Assembly (NCBI RefSeq): GCF_020884795.1
Contig: NZ_BBZF01000015.1
Span: forward strand, 497,174-549,575
DNA from: Micromonospora okii
GTDB lineage: Bacteria > Actinomycetota > Actinomycetes > Mycobacteriales > Micromonosporaceae
Direction: 5' to 3'
DNA: 52,402 nucleotides
This document shows positions 33,939-42,523 of this stretch, piece after piece. The position numbers were made by a program, and so were the translations under genes. The stretch's first letter is position 1. Each line of letters begins with the position of its first letter. Below the pieces are notes generated by a model. That model was not told the origin of the DNA, did no database searches, and saw nothing but the letters and a program-made list of their open reading frames with translations.

Positions 33939-34331
33939 GTGCCGATCGAGCTCGTCACCCTCGTCGTCGCCGAGTACGACCCGGCGATCGCCTTCTTCAC
34001 CGAGGTCCTCGACTTCGAGCTGGTCGAGGACTCCCCGGCGGAGACCACCGACGGCCGCCCGAAGCGATGGGTGGTGGTCCGCCCACCGGGCGCGCAGACC
34101 GGTCTGCTGCTGGCCCGGGCCGACGACGCGCGGCAGGAGGCGGCGGTCGGGGCCCAGACCGCCGGGCGGGTCGGATTCTTCCTGCGGGTCGACGATTTCG
34201 ACGCCACCCATCGCCGCCTCGTCGACGCGGGTGTGGAGTTCGTCGGGCCGCCGCGCGCCGAGCCGTACGGCCAGGTGGCCGTCTTTCGCGACGTCGCCGG
34301 CAACCTCTGGGACCTGCTCGGCCCGATCTGA
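33939..34331 (+). CDS. VOC-family (glyoxalase-like) protein
   Basis: A 130-residue vicinal-oxygen-chelate protein with the two beta-alpha-beta modules: PIELVTLVVAEYDPAIAFFTEVLDFELVED and RVGFFLRVDDFDATHRRLVDAGVEFVGPPRAEPYGQVAVFRDVAGNLWDLLGPI. The final DVAGNLWDL corresponds to the usual Glu/Asp metal-ligand strand. Members include glyoxalases, dioxygenases and resistance proteins; no specific substrate can be inferred. It follows lipB by 9 bp and is convergent with aspS. The 399-bp gap after it holds a large inverted repeat and otherwise nothing I recognise. Confidence 0.88.
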   Translation: MPIELVTLVVAEYDPAIAFFTEVLDFELVEDSPAETTDGRPKRWVVVRPPGAQTGLLLARADDARQEAAVGAQTAGRVGFFLRVDDFDATHRRLVDAGVEFVGPPRAEPYGQVAVFRDVAGNLWDLLGPI

Positions 34332-34494
34332 CCGCCCCGGCCCGGTGAGTCGTCAGTTCGAGGCACACCGGGCCGGTGCGCGTCGGCCCGGTACGGCGGC
34401 GGCCGGGACATTGTCTTCCAGGCCGGGCACCCCCGCCGCAATGCTGGGCACTCAGCGTGACCGATCCCCTCCCACCCATACCCCGCCCCCTTTG

Positions 34495-34565
34495 CCTTTG
34501 CTCTGCACCCACCCACGCAACAGTTACTGAAAGTCGTTGTTGCGTGGGTGGGAGCAGAGCAAAGG
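34495..34565. repeat. Long inverted repeat, 28-bp arms with a 15-nt loop
   Basis: Arms 34495-34522 and 34538-34565 match at 27 of 28 positions (CCTTTGCTCTGC, one mismatch, then CCCACCCACGCAACA). Far longer than a normal terminator stem, between two convergent genes (VOC and aspS). It could stop transcription both ways or be a miniature mobile element; no flanking target duplication was evident. Confidence 0.85.
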
Positions 34566-34730
34566 GTCCAAAACGAGTGGGGTAGGTGGCTCGGTTGAGC
34601 CAGCTAGACGGCCCATGACCTGGGGCGCGGCCGAGCGGCCGCGCCCCAGGAGGCTCAGAGCATCACTCAGAGTCACATGGGCCGGCGGGTGGAGGACCGC
34701 CGCAGAGGGTAGCGGCTGGCTGGTCGCTCG

Positions 34731-36017
34731 TCAGGGGGTGAGGCGGTGCAGGTCGCGGGGGAAGGCCGTGACCTCGCGGACGTTGGCCGCCCCGACCAGC
34801 CGGGCGACGAAGCGTTCCAGGCCGATGGCGAAGCCGCCGTGCGGCGGCATCCCGTGCCGGAACGCGTCCACGTACGCCGCGTACGGCTCGACCGGCTCGC
34901 CGCGCGCCGCGAGCGCCGCCAGGTAGTCGTCGTACCGGTGCAGGCGCTGCCCGCCCGTGACCAGCTCGACGCCCCGGAACAGCAGGTCGAACCCGTTCGA
35001 GTACGCCGGCCGGGCCGGGTCGGGATGGGTGTAGAAGGGCCGTTTCGCCATCGGGTACCCGGTGACGAAGAGGAACTCCGAGCCGTGCTCCGCGCGGGCC
35101 CACTCCCCCAGCGCCCGCTCGTGGGCGGGGGCGAGGTCCGGCTCGTCGGCCGGGGCGCCGGCGATGGCCAGGGCCTCGGTGAAGTGCACCTCCGGGATCC
35201 GCGCCGGCACCTGCGGCGGGGTCACGCCCAGCGTGGCCAGGGCTGCGCCGGCCCGCTCCGCCACGGTCGCCAACATCCCGGCGACCGTGTCCCGCAGCAC
35301 GGCCATGACGTCGGTGTGGTCGGCGACGAAGCCCAGCTCCGCGTCGAGTGAGGTGTACTGCGCCAGGTGCCGGGCGGTGTCGTGCGGCTCGGCCCGGAAC
35401 ACCGGCCCGACCTCGTACACCCGCTCGAAGACGCCGACCATGAGCTGCTTGTAGAACTGCGGCGACTGGGCCAGGTACGCGGGCCGGCCGAACCAGTCCA
35501 GCGCGAACACGTTCGCCCCGGACTCGGTGGACGAGCCCACCACCTTGGGCGTGTGGATCTCCACGAAGTCGCGGGCGTCCAGGGCGGCCCGGAACCCGGC
35601 CACGGCCGCCGCCGAGATGCGCAGCGCCGCCGACCGGCGCGGGTGGCGCAGGGCGACGGGCGCGTGGTCGAGCTGGGTGGGCAGGGTCGCGGCCAGCGTC
35701 GGCCGGTACAGGTCGAACGGGGGTACGACGGCGGGCGGGCCGAGCGGTCGTACCGTCGGGTCGGTCAGCTCGACCCCGGCGGGGGCCGCCGGGTTCGCGG
35801 TGGCCGTGCCGACGACCTCGATGACGGTCTCCTCGGTGAGCTTCTCGACGGCGGCGCGGGCGGCCGGGTCGGTGACCACGACCTGGGTCAGGCCGGCGGC
35901 GTCCCGCACGATCAGGAACGCCACCGACTTGAGCAGCCGGCGGCGGTGCACCCAGCCGGCGACCCGGACGGTCGCGCCGGCGTGGGCGGGGAGCTGGGTG
36001 GACAGGATGCGTTGCAC
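34731..36017 (-). CDS. aspS: Aspartyl-tRNA synthetase, archaeal/non-bacterial type
   Basis: A 428-residue class II synthetase. The N-terminal OB-fold ([25 protein letters not shown]) binds the anticodon; class II motifs appear as [52 protein letters not shown] and [16 protein letters not shown]. The compact length without the bacterial GAD insertion marks the archaeal-type AspRS, which is often non-discriminating and can charge tRNA-Asn too; which is true here cannot be decided by eye. GTG at 36017 has GAGGAGG at 8 nt, and this site is sequestered in the T-box leader. A second, bacterial-type aspS may exist elsewhere in the genome. Confidence 0.9.
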   Translation of the reverse strand: MQRILSTQLPAHAGATVRVAGWVHRRRLLKSVAFLIVRDAAGLTQVVVTDPAARAAVEKLTEETVIEVVGTATANPAAPAGVELTDPTVRPLGPPAVVPPFDLYRPTLAATLPTQLDHAPVALRHPRRSAALRISAAAVAGFRAALDARDFVEIHTPKVVGSSTESGANVFALDWFGRPAYLAQSPQFYKQLMVGVFERVYEVGPVFRAEPHDTARHLAQYTSLDAELGFVADHTDVMAVLRDTVAGMLATVAERAGAALATLGVTPPQVPARIPEVHFTEALAIAGAPADEPDLAPAHERALGEWARAEHGSEFLFVTGYPMAKRPFYTHPDPARPAYSNGFDLLFRGVELVTGGQRLHRYDDYLAALAARGEPVEPYAAYVDAFRHGMPPHGGFAIGLERFVARLVGAANVREVTAFPRDLHRLTP

Positions 36018-36301
36018 GGCGGGTACCTCCTCGATCAATCGCAACGCGATCCCCGGGAGGTGTGGGCGAGCGGGTCCTCGCGGTGCCACCACACCTTCGC
36101 CCCCGCTGGCGCGGGGGCCTCGTTCGTCGCCTGGTGACCGGGGCCAGCCGGGCGGGCTCTACTGGGCGGGCGTACCTACCGACCGCCGTTCTTCCCGCAG
36201 CTCGGGAGGGTCTTCGCGCGCCGGCGCCAGACCGCCTCGCAGCGAACGGCGGCTCTCTGGGCTGGCGGGGCGGCGCGTTACTCGGCTCCGTCACAGCTTT
36301 G
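36018..36301 (-). promoter_or_regulatory. T-box leader controlling aspS, apparently translational, Asp specifier
   Basis: On the minus strand the leader contains the T-box core TGGCACCGCG (36079-36088), whose UGGC would pair with a tRNA GCCA end (discriminator G, as in tRNA-Asp). A Stem I with GGAG/CTCC and CGCGCC/GGCGCG helices encloses AGTA on one side and GAAGACC on the other, placing GAC (36210-36212) as specifier; CAGAGAGCC lies in the distal Stem I. A cccccgc/gcggggg hairpin precedes the T-box. Just after it, ACCTCC pairs with the GGAGGT ribosome site around GATCGC/GCGAT (36025-36061), so control is by translation. A TACCTT -10 candidate is at 36308-36313. Confidence 0.82.
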
Positions 36302-36357
36302 CGGGGCAAGGTACCAGGCTGGTCGGCCGGCGGGTGGGCCATTTTCCCGACCTGGGT

Positions 36358-36411
36358 GTTAGGAGGGGGCCCTTCCTCTACCGAATGCGTTAACAGGGGG
36401 CCCTTCCTTGC
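36358..36411. repeat. 54-bp dispersed repeat, copy C
   Basis: Identical to copy A over its last 24 bases and to the family ends (GTTAGG ... CCTTCCTTGC). It sits between the divergent aspS T-box leader and lipA, so it cannot be a terminator of either by position. The remaining part of the gap (36412-36486) shows no other structure. Confidence 0.85.
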
Positions 36412-36486
36412 AGGCGGTGGGCGGCGTCACAGGGGGCGCGGGGTGACGGGCGTCGCGTCACGTTCATCGACGGCGGGCGTCCGGCG

Positions 36487-36492
36487 TACGCT
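36487..36492 (+). promoter_or_regulatory. -10-like hexamer TACGCT, leaderless start of lipA
   Basis: TACGCT ends 7 nt before the GTG at 36500. This favours GTG 36500 over the in-frame ATG at 36557 region. Confidence 0.5.
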
Positions 36493-36499
36493 CGGTTTC

Positions 36500-37531
36500 G
36501 TGACGATCGAGCATTTCGCGCCGACGACTGAGCAGCCGACGGTCGGGCAGCCGACGATGACCGAGCAGCCGACGACCAGCCCCGGCGCGCGCACCGCGAC
36601 GGTGGCCCCCGAGGGGCGGCGGATGCTGCGGATCGAGGCGCGCAACGCCGAGACGCCGATCGAGCGCAAGCCCCCGTGGATCAAGGTCAAGGCCAAGATG
36701 GGGCCGGAGTACACCCAGCTTCGCGGGCTCGTCTCGCGCGAGGGGCTGCACACCGTCTGCCAGGAGGCCGGCTGCCCCAACATCTACGAGTGCTGGGAGG
36801 ACCGGGAGGCCACCTTCCTCATCGGCGGCGACCAGTGCACCCGGCGCTGCGACTTCTGCCAGATCGACACGGGCAAGCCGGCCGAGTTCGACGCCGACGA
36901 GCCGCGCCGGGTCGCCGAGTCCGTGGTGTCGATGGGCCTGCGGTACGCCACGATCACCGGCGTCGCCCGCGACGACCTGCCCGACGGCGGGGCCTGGCTG
37001 TACGCCGAGACGGTCCGCCAGATCCACGCCCTCCAGCCGGGCTGCGGCGTGGAGCTGCTGATCCCCGACTTCAACGCCGTCCCCGAGCAGCTCGCCGAGG
37101 TCTTCGGCTCGCGCCCGGAGGTGCTGGCGCACAACGTCGAGACGGTGCCCCGGATCTTCAAGCGCATCCGGCCGGCGTTCCGCTACGAGCGGTCACTGGA
37201 CGTGATCCGGCAGGCCCGCGCCGACGGCCTGGTCACCAAGAGCAACCTGATCCTCGGCATGGGCGAGGAGCGGGCCGAGGTGTCGCAGGCGCTGCGCGAC
37301 CTGCACGACGCCGGCTGCGAGCTGATCACGATCACGCAGTACCTGCGCCCCTCGCCCCGGCACCACCCGGTGACCCGCTGGGTCAAGCCGGAGGAGTTCG
37401 TGGAGCTGCGCGAGGAGGCCGAGGAGATCGGCTTCGCCGGGGTGATGAGCGGGCCGCTGGTGCGCTCGTCGTACCGCGCCGGCCGGCTCTACCGGCAGGC
37501 CCTGGACGCCCGCGAGGCCGTCCGCGCCTGA
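36500..37531 (+). CDS. lipA: Lipoyl synthase (LipA), radical SAM enzyme
   Basis: A 343-residue enzyme that inserts two sulfurs into protein-bound octanoate to form lipoyl. Both [4Fe-4S] clusters are visible: [12 protein letters not shown] (Cys87, Cys92, Cys98), the auxiliary cluster that is consumed as sulfur donor, and the radical-[11 protein letters not shown] (Cys113, Cys117, Cys120). The C-terminal RSSYRAG provides the Ser ligand. The first ~45 residues ([18 protein letters not shown]) are low complexity and precede the family core [26 protein letters not shown] at 36500 is chosen on its -10 spacing; a start about 19 codons downstream is possible. It acts after LipB on SucB and the H protein. 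Confidence 0.95.
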   Translation: MTIEHFAPTTEQPTVGQPTMTEQPTTSPGARTATVAPEGRRMLRIEARNAETPIERKPPWIKVKAKMGPEYTQLRGLVSREGLHTVCQEAGCPNIYECWEDREATFLIGGDQCTRRCDFCQIDTGKPAEFDADEPRRVAESVVSMGLRYATITGVARDDLPDGGAWLYAETVRQIHALQPGCGVELLIPDFNAVPEQLAEVFGSRPEVLAHNVETVPRIFKRIRPAFRYERSLDVIRQARADGLVTKSNLILGMGEERAEVSQALRDLHDAGCELITITQYLRPSPRHHPVTRWVKPEEFVELREEAEEIGFAGVMSGPLVRSSYRAGRLYRQALDAREAVRA

Positions 37532-37600
37532 CCGCCCGCCGCGCGCGCCGACCCCGCGCGCCGGCCGTCCGCCCGTCCCGGCGGGTGACATGATCGGGTC

Positions 37601-39403
37601 ATGACCACGGGGGTACGCGGCCAGGGCTACCTCGCCCCGGCCGCGCCCCGGCGGCGGTGGTTCGCGCCGCCCGTCGCCCTGACCGGGCTCGCCGTGCTGG
37701 CCGGGCTCGGGTACCGGCTGTGGCTGCTGCTGCACGACGCGCCGCCCACCAACAGCGACGAGGCCACGATGGGGTTGGCCGCGCTGCACATCGCGCAGGG
37801 GCGGCACCTGCCCGTCTGGTTCTACGGGCAGTCGTACATGGGGACGCTGGAGGCGTACCTCGCCGCCCCGCTCTTCGCCCTGGCCGGGCCCTCCGTGCTC
37901 GCCCTGCGGCTGCCACTGCTCGCCCTGTACGCGGCGTTCCTGCTGCTGACCTGGCGGCTGACCCGCCGGCTCGGCGGCGGCCGGTGGTTCGCCCTGCTGG
38001 TGGTGGGGCTGCTCGCGCTCGGCTCGGACCGGGTGGTGAAGAACCAGTTCATCGCCGGCGGCGGGTATCCGGAGCTGAACCCGATGGGGGCCGGGCTGGC
38101 GCTGCTGACACTGGGCCTGTGCGCGGCGGGGCGGTCGGGGACGGTCGGGGACGATCGGGTTGCGGCCGGCGTGGCGGGGCGGCCGGGGGCCGTCGGGGAC
38201 GATCGGGTTGCGGCCGGCGTGGCGGGGCGGTCGGTGGGCCGGGCGGCCCGGTGGGCGGGCTGGGGGCTGCTGGCCGGGCTCACCGTGTGGGTCGACCCCC
38301 TGCTGCTGCCGTACGTCGCGGCCACGGGCGCGGTGCTGGCCGTGTGGTGCCGACGGGAGCTGGTCGGCCGGGCCGGGGCGCTGGTCGCCGCCGGGGCGCT
38401 GGCGGGGGCCGCCCCGATGCTGGGGCACAGCCTGGCCCACGGGCGTAACCCCCTCGCCGCCGTGTTCGCGGCCAGCGGCGCGGAGACCCCGGCGTCCTGG
38501 GCGGACCGGCTGCACGGCGGGCTGGTGCTGGGACCGCCGCTGGGGATGGGCTTCTGCTCGCCGTCGCACTGCGCGCCGTGGCAGCTCTGGTGGGCGGCGG
38601 CGTTCCCCGTCCTGCTGGCCCTGGCGACGCTGGCCGCGTGGCGCGCCCTGCGCCGGCCGCGCGGCACCTCGGGCGGCGGGTTCGCCGACGCGGGCGGCGG
38701 ACTCGCTCACGCGGGCAGGGCCGACGCGGGCGGCGGGTTCGCCGACGCGGGCGGGGCCGACCCGGACAGGGCCGACGAGGGCAGGGCCGGGGCGGCCGTG
38801 CGGCTCGCGCTGCTGGCCGGGGCGGCGGGCAGCGTCGCGGCGTACGCGGTGAGCAACGCGGCGGGCCGGACCCCGGTGGAGAGCGCCCGCTACCTGTCCT
38901 GCGTGGCGATCGCGCTGCCGGCGCTGCTCTGGCCGCTGCGCGACGCCCTGCGCGCCCGGCGGCCCGGGGCGCGGGGCGGGGTCGCCCGGGTGGCGGCGCT
39001 GGCCGTCCTCGCGGCGACGGTCGGCACGGCGGCGGTGGCGACGGTCGACGCGGTGGGCGCGGCGGGGCAGGCCAGGGAGGTCGCCGCGCAGCGGCGCGCG
39101 CTGGTCGCCGCCCTCGACCGGCACGGGGTGCGCCACATCTACGGCGGCTACTGGACCTGCAACGCGGTCACCTTCGCCACCGCCGAGCGGGTGGTCTGCG
39201 CGGTGGTCGACGACGAGCTGCGGCCCGGGTTCGACCGCTACCCGGCGTACCGGGAGGCGGTGCGGCGGGCGGCGAACCCGGCGTACGTGGCGCCGGTCGG
39301 GTCGCCGCTGGCCGCCCGGCTCGACCGGGAGCTGTCCGACCGCTCAGGCGGGGCGCGCGTGGTGCCGGTCGACGGCTGGCGCATCTACCTGCCCGGCTCC
39401 TGA
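37601..39403 (+). CDS. Polytopic membrane protein, ArnT/PMT-like GT-C candidate with low-complexity loops
   Basis: A 600-residue membrane protein with about ten hydrophobic segments. The first outer loop reads NSDEATMGLAALHIAQGRHLPVWFYGQSYMGTLEAYLAAPLFAL, the acidic-pair-plus-GQSYMG pattern of GT39/GT83-like transferases that use lipid-linked sugars. Two loops carry low-complexity inserts absent from a standard member: DDRVAAGVAGR repeated (~residues 182-210) and Gly/Ala/Asp repeats GGGFADAGGG (~residues 357-397). A soluble C-terminus (~130 residues, with YGGYWTCNAVTF) follows. Substrate unknown. CATGAT ends 6 nt before the ATG, a weaker leaderless candidate. It follows lipA by 69 bp and precedes the FAD oxidoreductase. 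Confidence 0.75.
   Translation: MTTGVRGQGYLAPAAPRRRWFAPPVALTGLAVLAGLGYRLWLLLHDAPPTNSDEATMGLAALHIAQGRHLPVWFYGQSYMGTLEAYLAAPLFALAGPSVLALRLPLLALYAAFLLLTWRLTRRLGGGRWFALLVVGLLALGSDRVVKNQFIAGGGYPELNPMGAGLALLTLGLCAAGRSGTVGDDRVAAGVAGRPGAVGDDRVAAGVAGRSVGRAARWAGWGLLAGLTVWVDPLLLPYVAATGAVLAVWCRRELVGRAGALVAAGALAGAAPMLGHSLAHGRNPLAAVFAASGAETPASWADRLHGGLVLGPPLGMGFCSPSHCAPWQLWWAAAFPVLLALATLAAWRALRRPRGTSGGGFADAGGGLAHAGRADAGGGFADAGGADPDRADEGRAGAAVRLALLAGAAGSVAAYAVSNAAGRTPVESARYLSCVAIALPALLWPLRDALRARRPGARGGVARVAALAVLAATVGTAAVATVDAVGAAGQAREVAAQRRALVAALDRHGVRHIYGGYWTCNAVTFATAERVVCAVVDDELRPGFDRYPAYREAVRRAANPAYVAPVGSPLAARLDRELSDRSGGARVVPVDGWRIYLPGS
38144..38230 (+). repeat. 39-bp perfect direct repeat, period 48 bp, inside a membrane protein gene
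   Basis: Bases 38144-38182 and 38192-38230 are identical (encoding VGDDRVAAGVAGR). A second set, 27 bp at 38671-38697 and 38728-38754, occurs in a later loop of the same gene. Both are in frame and expand loops between hydrophobic segments. Confidence 0.9.
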
Positions 39404-39477
39404 ACGCCGGTCGGGTGCGCCGACCGATCGACCGACGTCCCATCCTGCGAAGCGGCCCTTGCCGAGGGGCTTCGAAG

Positions 39478-40974
39478 ATGATGAATTTAGTCATGCCCCT
39501 GCAACATACCGTGATCATCGGCGCCGGCCCCGCCGGCCTCACCGCCGCGTACGAGCTGACGCGGCGCAACGCCACCGTCGAGGTGGTCGAGGCGGACGAC
39601 ATCGTCGGGGGGATCAGCCGCACGGTCGAGCGCGACGGCTGGCGGTTCGACATCGGCGGGCACCGGTTCTTCACGAAGGTGGCCCGGGTCGAGGCGTTCT
39701 GGCACGAGGTGCTGCCCGACGGGGACTTCCTGCTCCGCCCCCGGATGAGCCGCATCCACTACCGGGGCAGGCTGTTCGACTACCCGCTGCGGGCCGGCAA
39801 CGCGCTGCGCAACCTCGGGGTCGTCGAGGCGGTGCGCTGCGTCGGGTCGTACCTGTGGGCGCGACTGCGGCCCCCGGCGGACCAGAGCCACTTCGAGGGC
39901 TGGGTGTCGGCCCGCTTCGGGGCGCGGCTGTACGGGATGTTCTTCAAGACGTACACGGAGAAGGTCTGGGGCATCCCCGCCACCGAGCTCCAGGCGGACT
40001 GGGCGGCCCAGCGCATCCGCAACCTGTCCCTGGCCGGCGCGGTGCGCAACGCGCTGCTGCCCCGCCGGGCCCACGCGGACATCACCAGCCTCATCGAGGA
40101 GTTCCAGTACCCGAAGCTCGGCCCCGGCATGATGTGGGAGCGCTGCGCCGAGCTGGTCACGAAGGCCGGCGGGACGGTGACCCTGAGGTCGCGGGCCGCC
40201 GTGGTGCACCGGGCCGGGGGGCGCGCGGTGGCGGTGACGGTGGCCGGGCCGGACGGCGAGCGCCGGGTCGCCGCCGACCACGTCGTCAGCACCATGCCGC
40301 TGCCCGCGCTGGTCCGGGCCCTGGACCCGCCCGCGCCGCCGCACGTGCTGGCCGCCGCCGACGCGCTGCGGCACCGCGACTTCCTCACCGTGGCCCTGGT
40401 GGTGCCGGCCGCCGCCGGCTTCCCCGACAACTGGATCTACGTGCACACCCCGGGGGTACGGGTCGGCCGGATCCAGAACTTCGGCTCCTGGTCCCCCTAC
40501 CTGGTGCGGGACGGGTTCACCTGCCTCGGGCTGGAGTACTTCGTCGACGCCGGCGACGACCTGTGGGACTCGGCCGACAACGCGCTGGTCGCCCTGGGCA
40601 CCGCCGAGCTGGAGGCGCTCGGGCTGGTCCGCCCCGGCGCGGTCTCGGCCGGGTACGTGGTGCGGATGCCGAAGGCGTACCCGATCTACGACGCCGGGTA
40701 CGAACAGGCCGTGGAGACCATGCGCGCCTGGCTCGCCGAGGCGGTGCCGAACGTGCACCCCGTCGGCCGCAACGGGATGCACCGCTACAACAACCAGGAC
40801 CACTCGATGCTCACGGCGATGCTGGCCGTGGAGAACATCCTCGACTCCGCCGGGCACGACGTGTGGACCGTCAACGTCGAGGAGGAGTACCACGAGCAGG
40901 CCGGCGCGACCCCCGCCCCGGACGGGCGGCGGGGCACGGGTCGCGCCGCCCCGGTCCTGCCCCGTCGCCCGTGA
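39478..40974 (+). CDS. FAD-dependent oxidoreductase, protoporphyrinogen oxidase/UDP-galactopyranose mutase-like
   Basis: A 498-residue flavoprotein. The dinucleotide motif VIIGAGPAGLTAAYEL lies at residues ~11-26 with EADDIVGGISRTVERDGWRFDIGGHRFF after it, matching amine-oxidase-like NAD(P)-binding proteins that act on glycans or lipid-linked intermediates. A conserved block FFKTYTEKVWGIPATELQADWAAQRI follows, and the C-terminal HRYNNQDHSMLTAMLAVENIL closes the FAD site. The substrate is not evident; in actinobacteria this subfamily often neighbours glycosyltransferases, as here. GAGGGG lies 8 nt before ATG 39478; ATG 39493 is an alternative. The tail after EEEYHEQ is low complexity. Confidence 0.85.
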   Translation: MMNLVMPLQHTVIIGAGPAGLTAAYELTRRNATVEVVEADDIVGGISRTVERDGWRFDIGGHRFFTKVARVEAFWHEVLPDGDFLLRPRMSRIHYRGRLFDYPLRAGNALRNLGVVEAVRCVGSYLWARLRPPADQSHFEGWVSARFGARLYGMFFKTYTEKVWGIPATELQADWAAQRIRNLSLAGAVRNALLPRRAHADITSLIEEFQYPKLGPGMMWERCAELVTKAGGTVTLRSRAAVVHRAGGRAVAVTVAGPDGERRVAADHVVSTMPLPALVRALDPPAPPHVLAAADALRHRDFLTVALVVPAAAGFPDNWIYVHTPGVRVGRIQNFGSWSPYLVRDGFTCLGLEYFVDAGDDLWDSADNALVALGTAELEALGLVRPGAVSAGYVVRMPKAYPIYDAGYEQAVETMRAWLAEAVPNVHPVGRNGMHRYNNQDHSMLTAMLAVENILDSAGHDVWTVNVEEEYHEQAGATPAPDGRRGTGRAAPVLPRRP

Positions 40975-41084
40975 CCCGGGCCGCCGCCCCGGGCCGTGCG
41001 GCCGGTCCTGCGGCCCCTCGCCGGCGGCACCCCGCCCCTCGGGGCGGCACCTGGCCGCGAATCAACGGGGCGTGCGCCGACCAC

Positions 41085-41090
41085 TAGACT
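41085..41090 (+). promoter_or_regulatory. -10-like hexamer TAGACT, leaderless start of the DUF4191 gene
   Basis: TAGACT ends 7 nt before the ATG at 41098, with no ribosome-binding site between. Confidence 0.5.
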
Positions 41091-41097
41091 CTGTGGC

Positions 41098-41787
41098 ATG
41101 GCAAAGCCCCAGGAGAAGGTCTCGTTCGGCCAGCGGTTGAAGCAGATCGGGATGGTGTTCAAGTTCACCGCCAAGCAGGACAGGTGGTTCGCGCCGCTGG
41201 CCGCCGGCGCGGTGCTGATCCCGCTCGCGCTGACCGTGGTCGCGGTGGTCCTCTGGGGCTGGCTCTGGCTGCCGCTGGGCATCCTGTTCACCCTGCTCGC
41301 GCTGCTGATCGTGCTCAACCTGCGGTCCAACAAGGCGATGATGAACGCCGCCGAGGGGCAGCCGGGCGCGGCGGCGCAGATCATGGAGAGCATGCGCGGC
41401 GACTGGCGGGTCACCCCGGCGGTCAGCGCCACCACGCAGATGGACATGGTGCACCTGGTCATCGGCCGCCCCGGCGTGATCCTCCTGGCCGAGGGGAACA
41501 CGCAGCGGGTGCGCGGCCTGCTGGGGCAGGAGAAGCGCCGGCTGTCCAAGGTCATCGGCTCCGCCCCGCTCTACGACTACATGATCGGCCAGGCCGAGGG
41601 CGAGCTGCCGATCCGCAAGCTGCGGATGACCCTGATGCGGCTGCCGCGCAACCTCAGCGGCAAGGACGTCAACGCCCTCGACAAGCGGCTCAAGGCGCTC
41701 ACCGCCCGGCCGCAGATGCCCAAGGGCGCGATCCCGAAGAACATGCGCCCGGCGCGCGGCGCGTTCCGCCAGACCCGCGGCCGCTGA
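41098..41787 (+). CDS. DUF4191 family membrane protein
   Basis: A 229-residue protein of unknown function. It begins MAKPQEKVSFGQRLKQIGMVFKFTAKQDRWFAP, then two hydrophobic segments (AAGAVLIPLALTVVAVVLW and GILFTLLALLIVLNL), then a soluble domain with MDMVHLVIGRPGVILLAEGNTQRVRGLLGQEKRRLSKV, and a basic tail. The order lipB-lipA-this gene-RDD gene-glnA is the same as Rv2217-Rv2220 in M. tuberculosis. The conserved place suggests a role beside lipoate or glutamine metabolism, but nothing in the sequence shows catalysis. Confidence 0.85.
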   Translation: MAKPQEKVSFGQRLKQIGMVFKFTAKQDRWFAPLAAGAVLIPLALTVVAVVLWGWLWLPLGILFTLLALLIVLNLRSNKAMMNAAEGQPGAAAQIMESMRGDWRVTPAVSATTQMDMVHLVIGRPGVILLAEGNTQRVRGLLGQEKRRLSKVIGSAPLYDYMIGQAEGELPIRKLRMTLMRLPRNLSGKDVNALDKRLKALTARPQMPKGAIPKNMRPARGAFRQTRGR

Positions 41788-41853
41788 CCCTCTCCTTCTC
41801 CCGCGCGCCGCACCCGGCCGCCCGCACCTGACACCCCCTCCTGAGCGCACTTC

Positions 41854-41904
41854 CACGGAATCAGTGGCTATTCGCACGCCGAAGGCCACTGATTCCGTGT
41901 TTTT
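41854..41904 (+). terminator. Intrinsic terminator with T run after the DUF4191 gene
   Basis: A perfect 15-bp stem (CACGGAATCAGTGGC, 41854-41868, with 41885-41899) and a 16-nt loop are followed directly by TTTTT. Rare in this GC-rich window for having both a long stem and a U tract. Confidence 0.85.
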
Positions 41905-41943
41905 GCGCAGGGACGGGACGGGCGAGGGGCGGGAAGCTGGGGT

Positions 41944-42366
41944 TCAGGTTCGGGGGGCGGGGGTGACGACCGAGCCGGTCAGGCGGTCGTGCAGGCCGCG
42001 GCGGTGGCCGTCCATGATCAGGGCCGGCACCACGAGGGTCAGCAGGAGGCCGCGCAGCAGCGCCCGGACCAGGCCGATCCGGCCGCCGTCGGTCCAGGAC
42101 AGGCAGCGGATCCGGGTGACGTACATGCCGGGGGTCTGGGCGAACAGGCCGAGGAAGAAGCCGTACTCGAAGATCAGCACGACGACGGGGGCCCAGCCGT
42201 CGCGGACCGGGTCGGCGAAGAAGTTGGACACCAGCAGGCAGAGCACCCAGTCGATGACCAGGGCGCCGAAGCGGCGGCCCAGGGAGGCCGGGACGAAGCC
42301 CGGGTCGGCGGCCGGCGGCGCGGGGTGCGGTGGTGTGCTCGGCGCGGGGCGCGGTGGCGTGCTCAC
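41944..42366 (-). CDS. RDD family membrane protein
   Basis: A 140-residue protein with a Pro-rich cytoplasmic lead (~25 residues) and the RDD domain: GRRFGALVIDWVLCLLVSNFF (Arg and Asp of the name), FEYGFFLGLFAQTPGMYVTRIRC, GLVRALLRGLLLTLVVPALIM and GLHDRLTGSVVT. RDD proteins are small membrane proteins; some have been linked to ion exchange, most are unassigned. GTG at 42366 lies 8 nt after TACCCT and is preferred to TTG at 42375. It is divergent from glnA, so GlnR-bound DNA lies between the two genes. Its M. tuberculosis equivalent, Rv2219A, has the same neighbour. Confidence 0.85.
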   Translation of the reverse strand: MSTPPRPAPSTPPHPAPPAADPGFVPASLGRRFGALVIDWVLCLLVSNFFADPVRDGWAPVVVLIFEYGFFLGLFAQTPGMYVTRIRCLSWTDGGRIGLVRALLRGLLLTLVVPALIMDGHRRGLHDRLTGSVVTPAPRT

Positions 42367-42374
42367 GGTGGCCA

Positions 42375-42380
42375 AGGGTA
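42375..42380 (-). promoter_or_regulatory. -10-like hexamer TACCCT, leaderless start of the RDD gene
   Basis: On the minus strand TACCCT ends 8 nt before the GTG at 42366; no Shine-Dalgarno follows it. Confidence 0.4.
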
Positions 42381-42523
42381 GTCACGGCGGCGGGGCGGCC
42401 GGCACCGCCCCGGGCGGCGAAGCGGGCGAAAGCGAGTAAAATGCGGCCCGCAGCCGTGGCGGGTATCGTCCGAACGGACAGCGGATGGCGACTGACCGGC
42501 GAAGATGACGCAGCGCGAGCGAC

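Noticed and set aside
36062..36499. Upstream extension of the lipA frame through the aspS leader
   Set aside because: This would place 146 extra codons over the T-box and repeat copy C; the LipA family core begins well after 36500.
38578..39477. Upstream extension of the FAD oxidoreductase frame
   Set aside because: It overlaps the preceding membrane protein gene out of frame and is Arg/Gly-rich. The FAD motif lies about 10 residues after ATG 39478 with a ribosome site.
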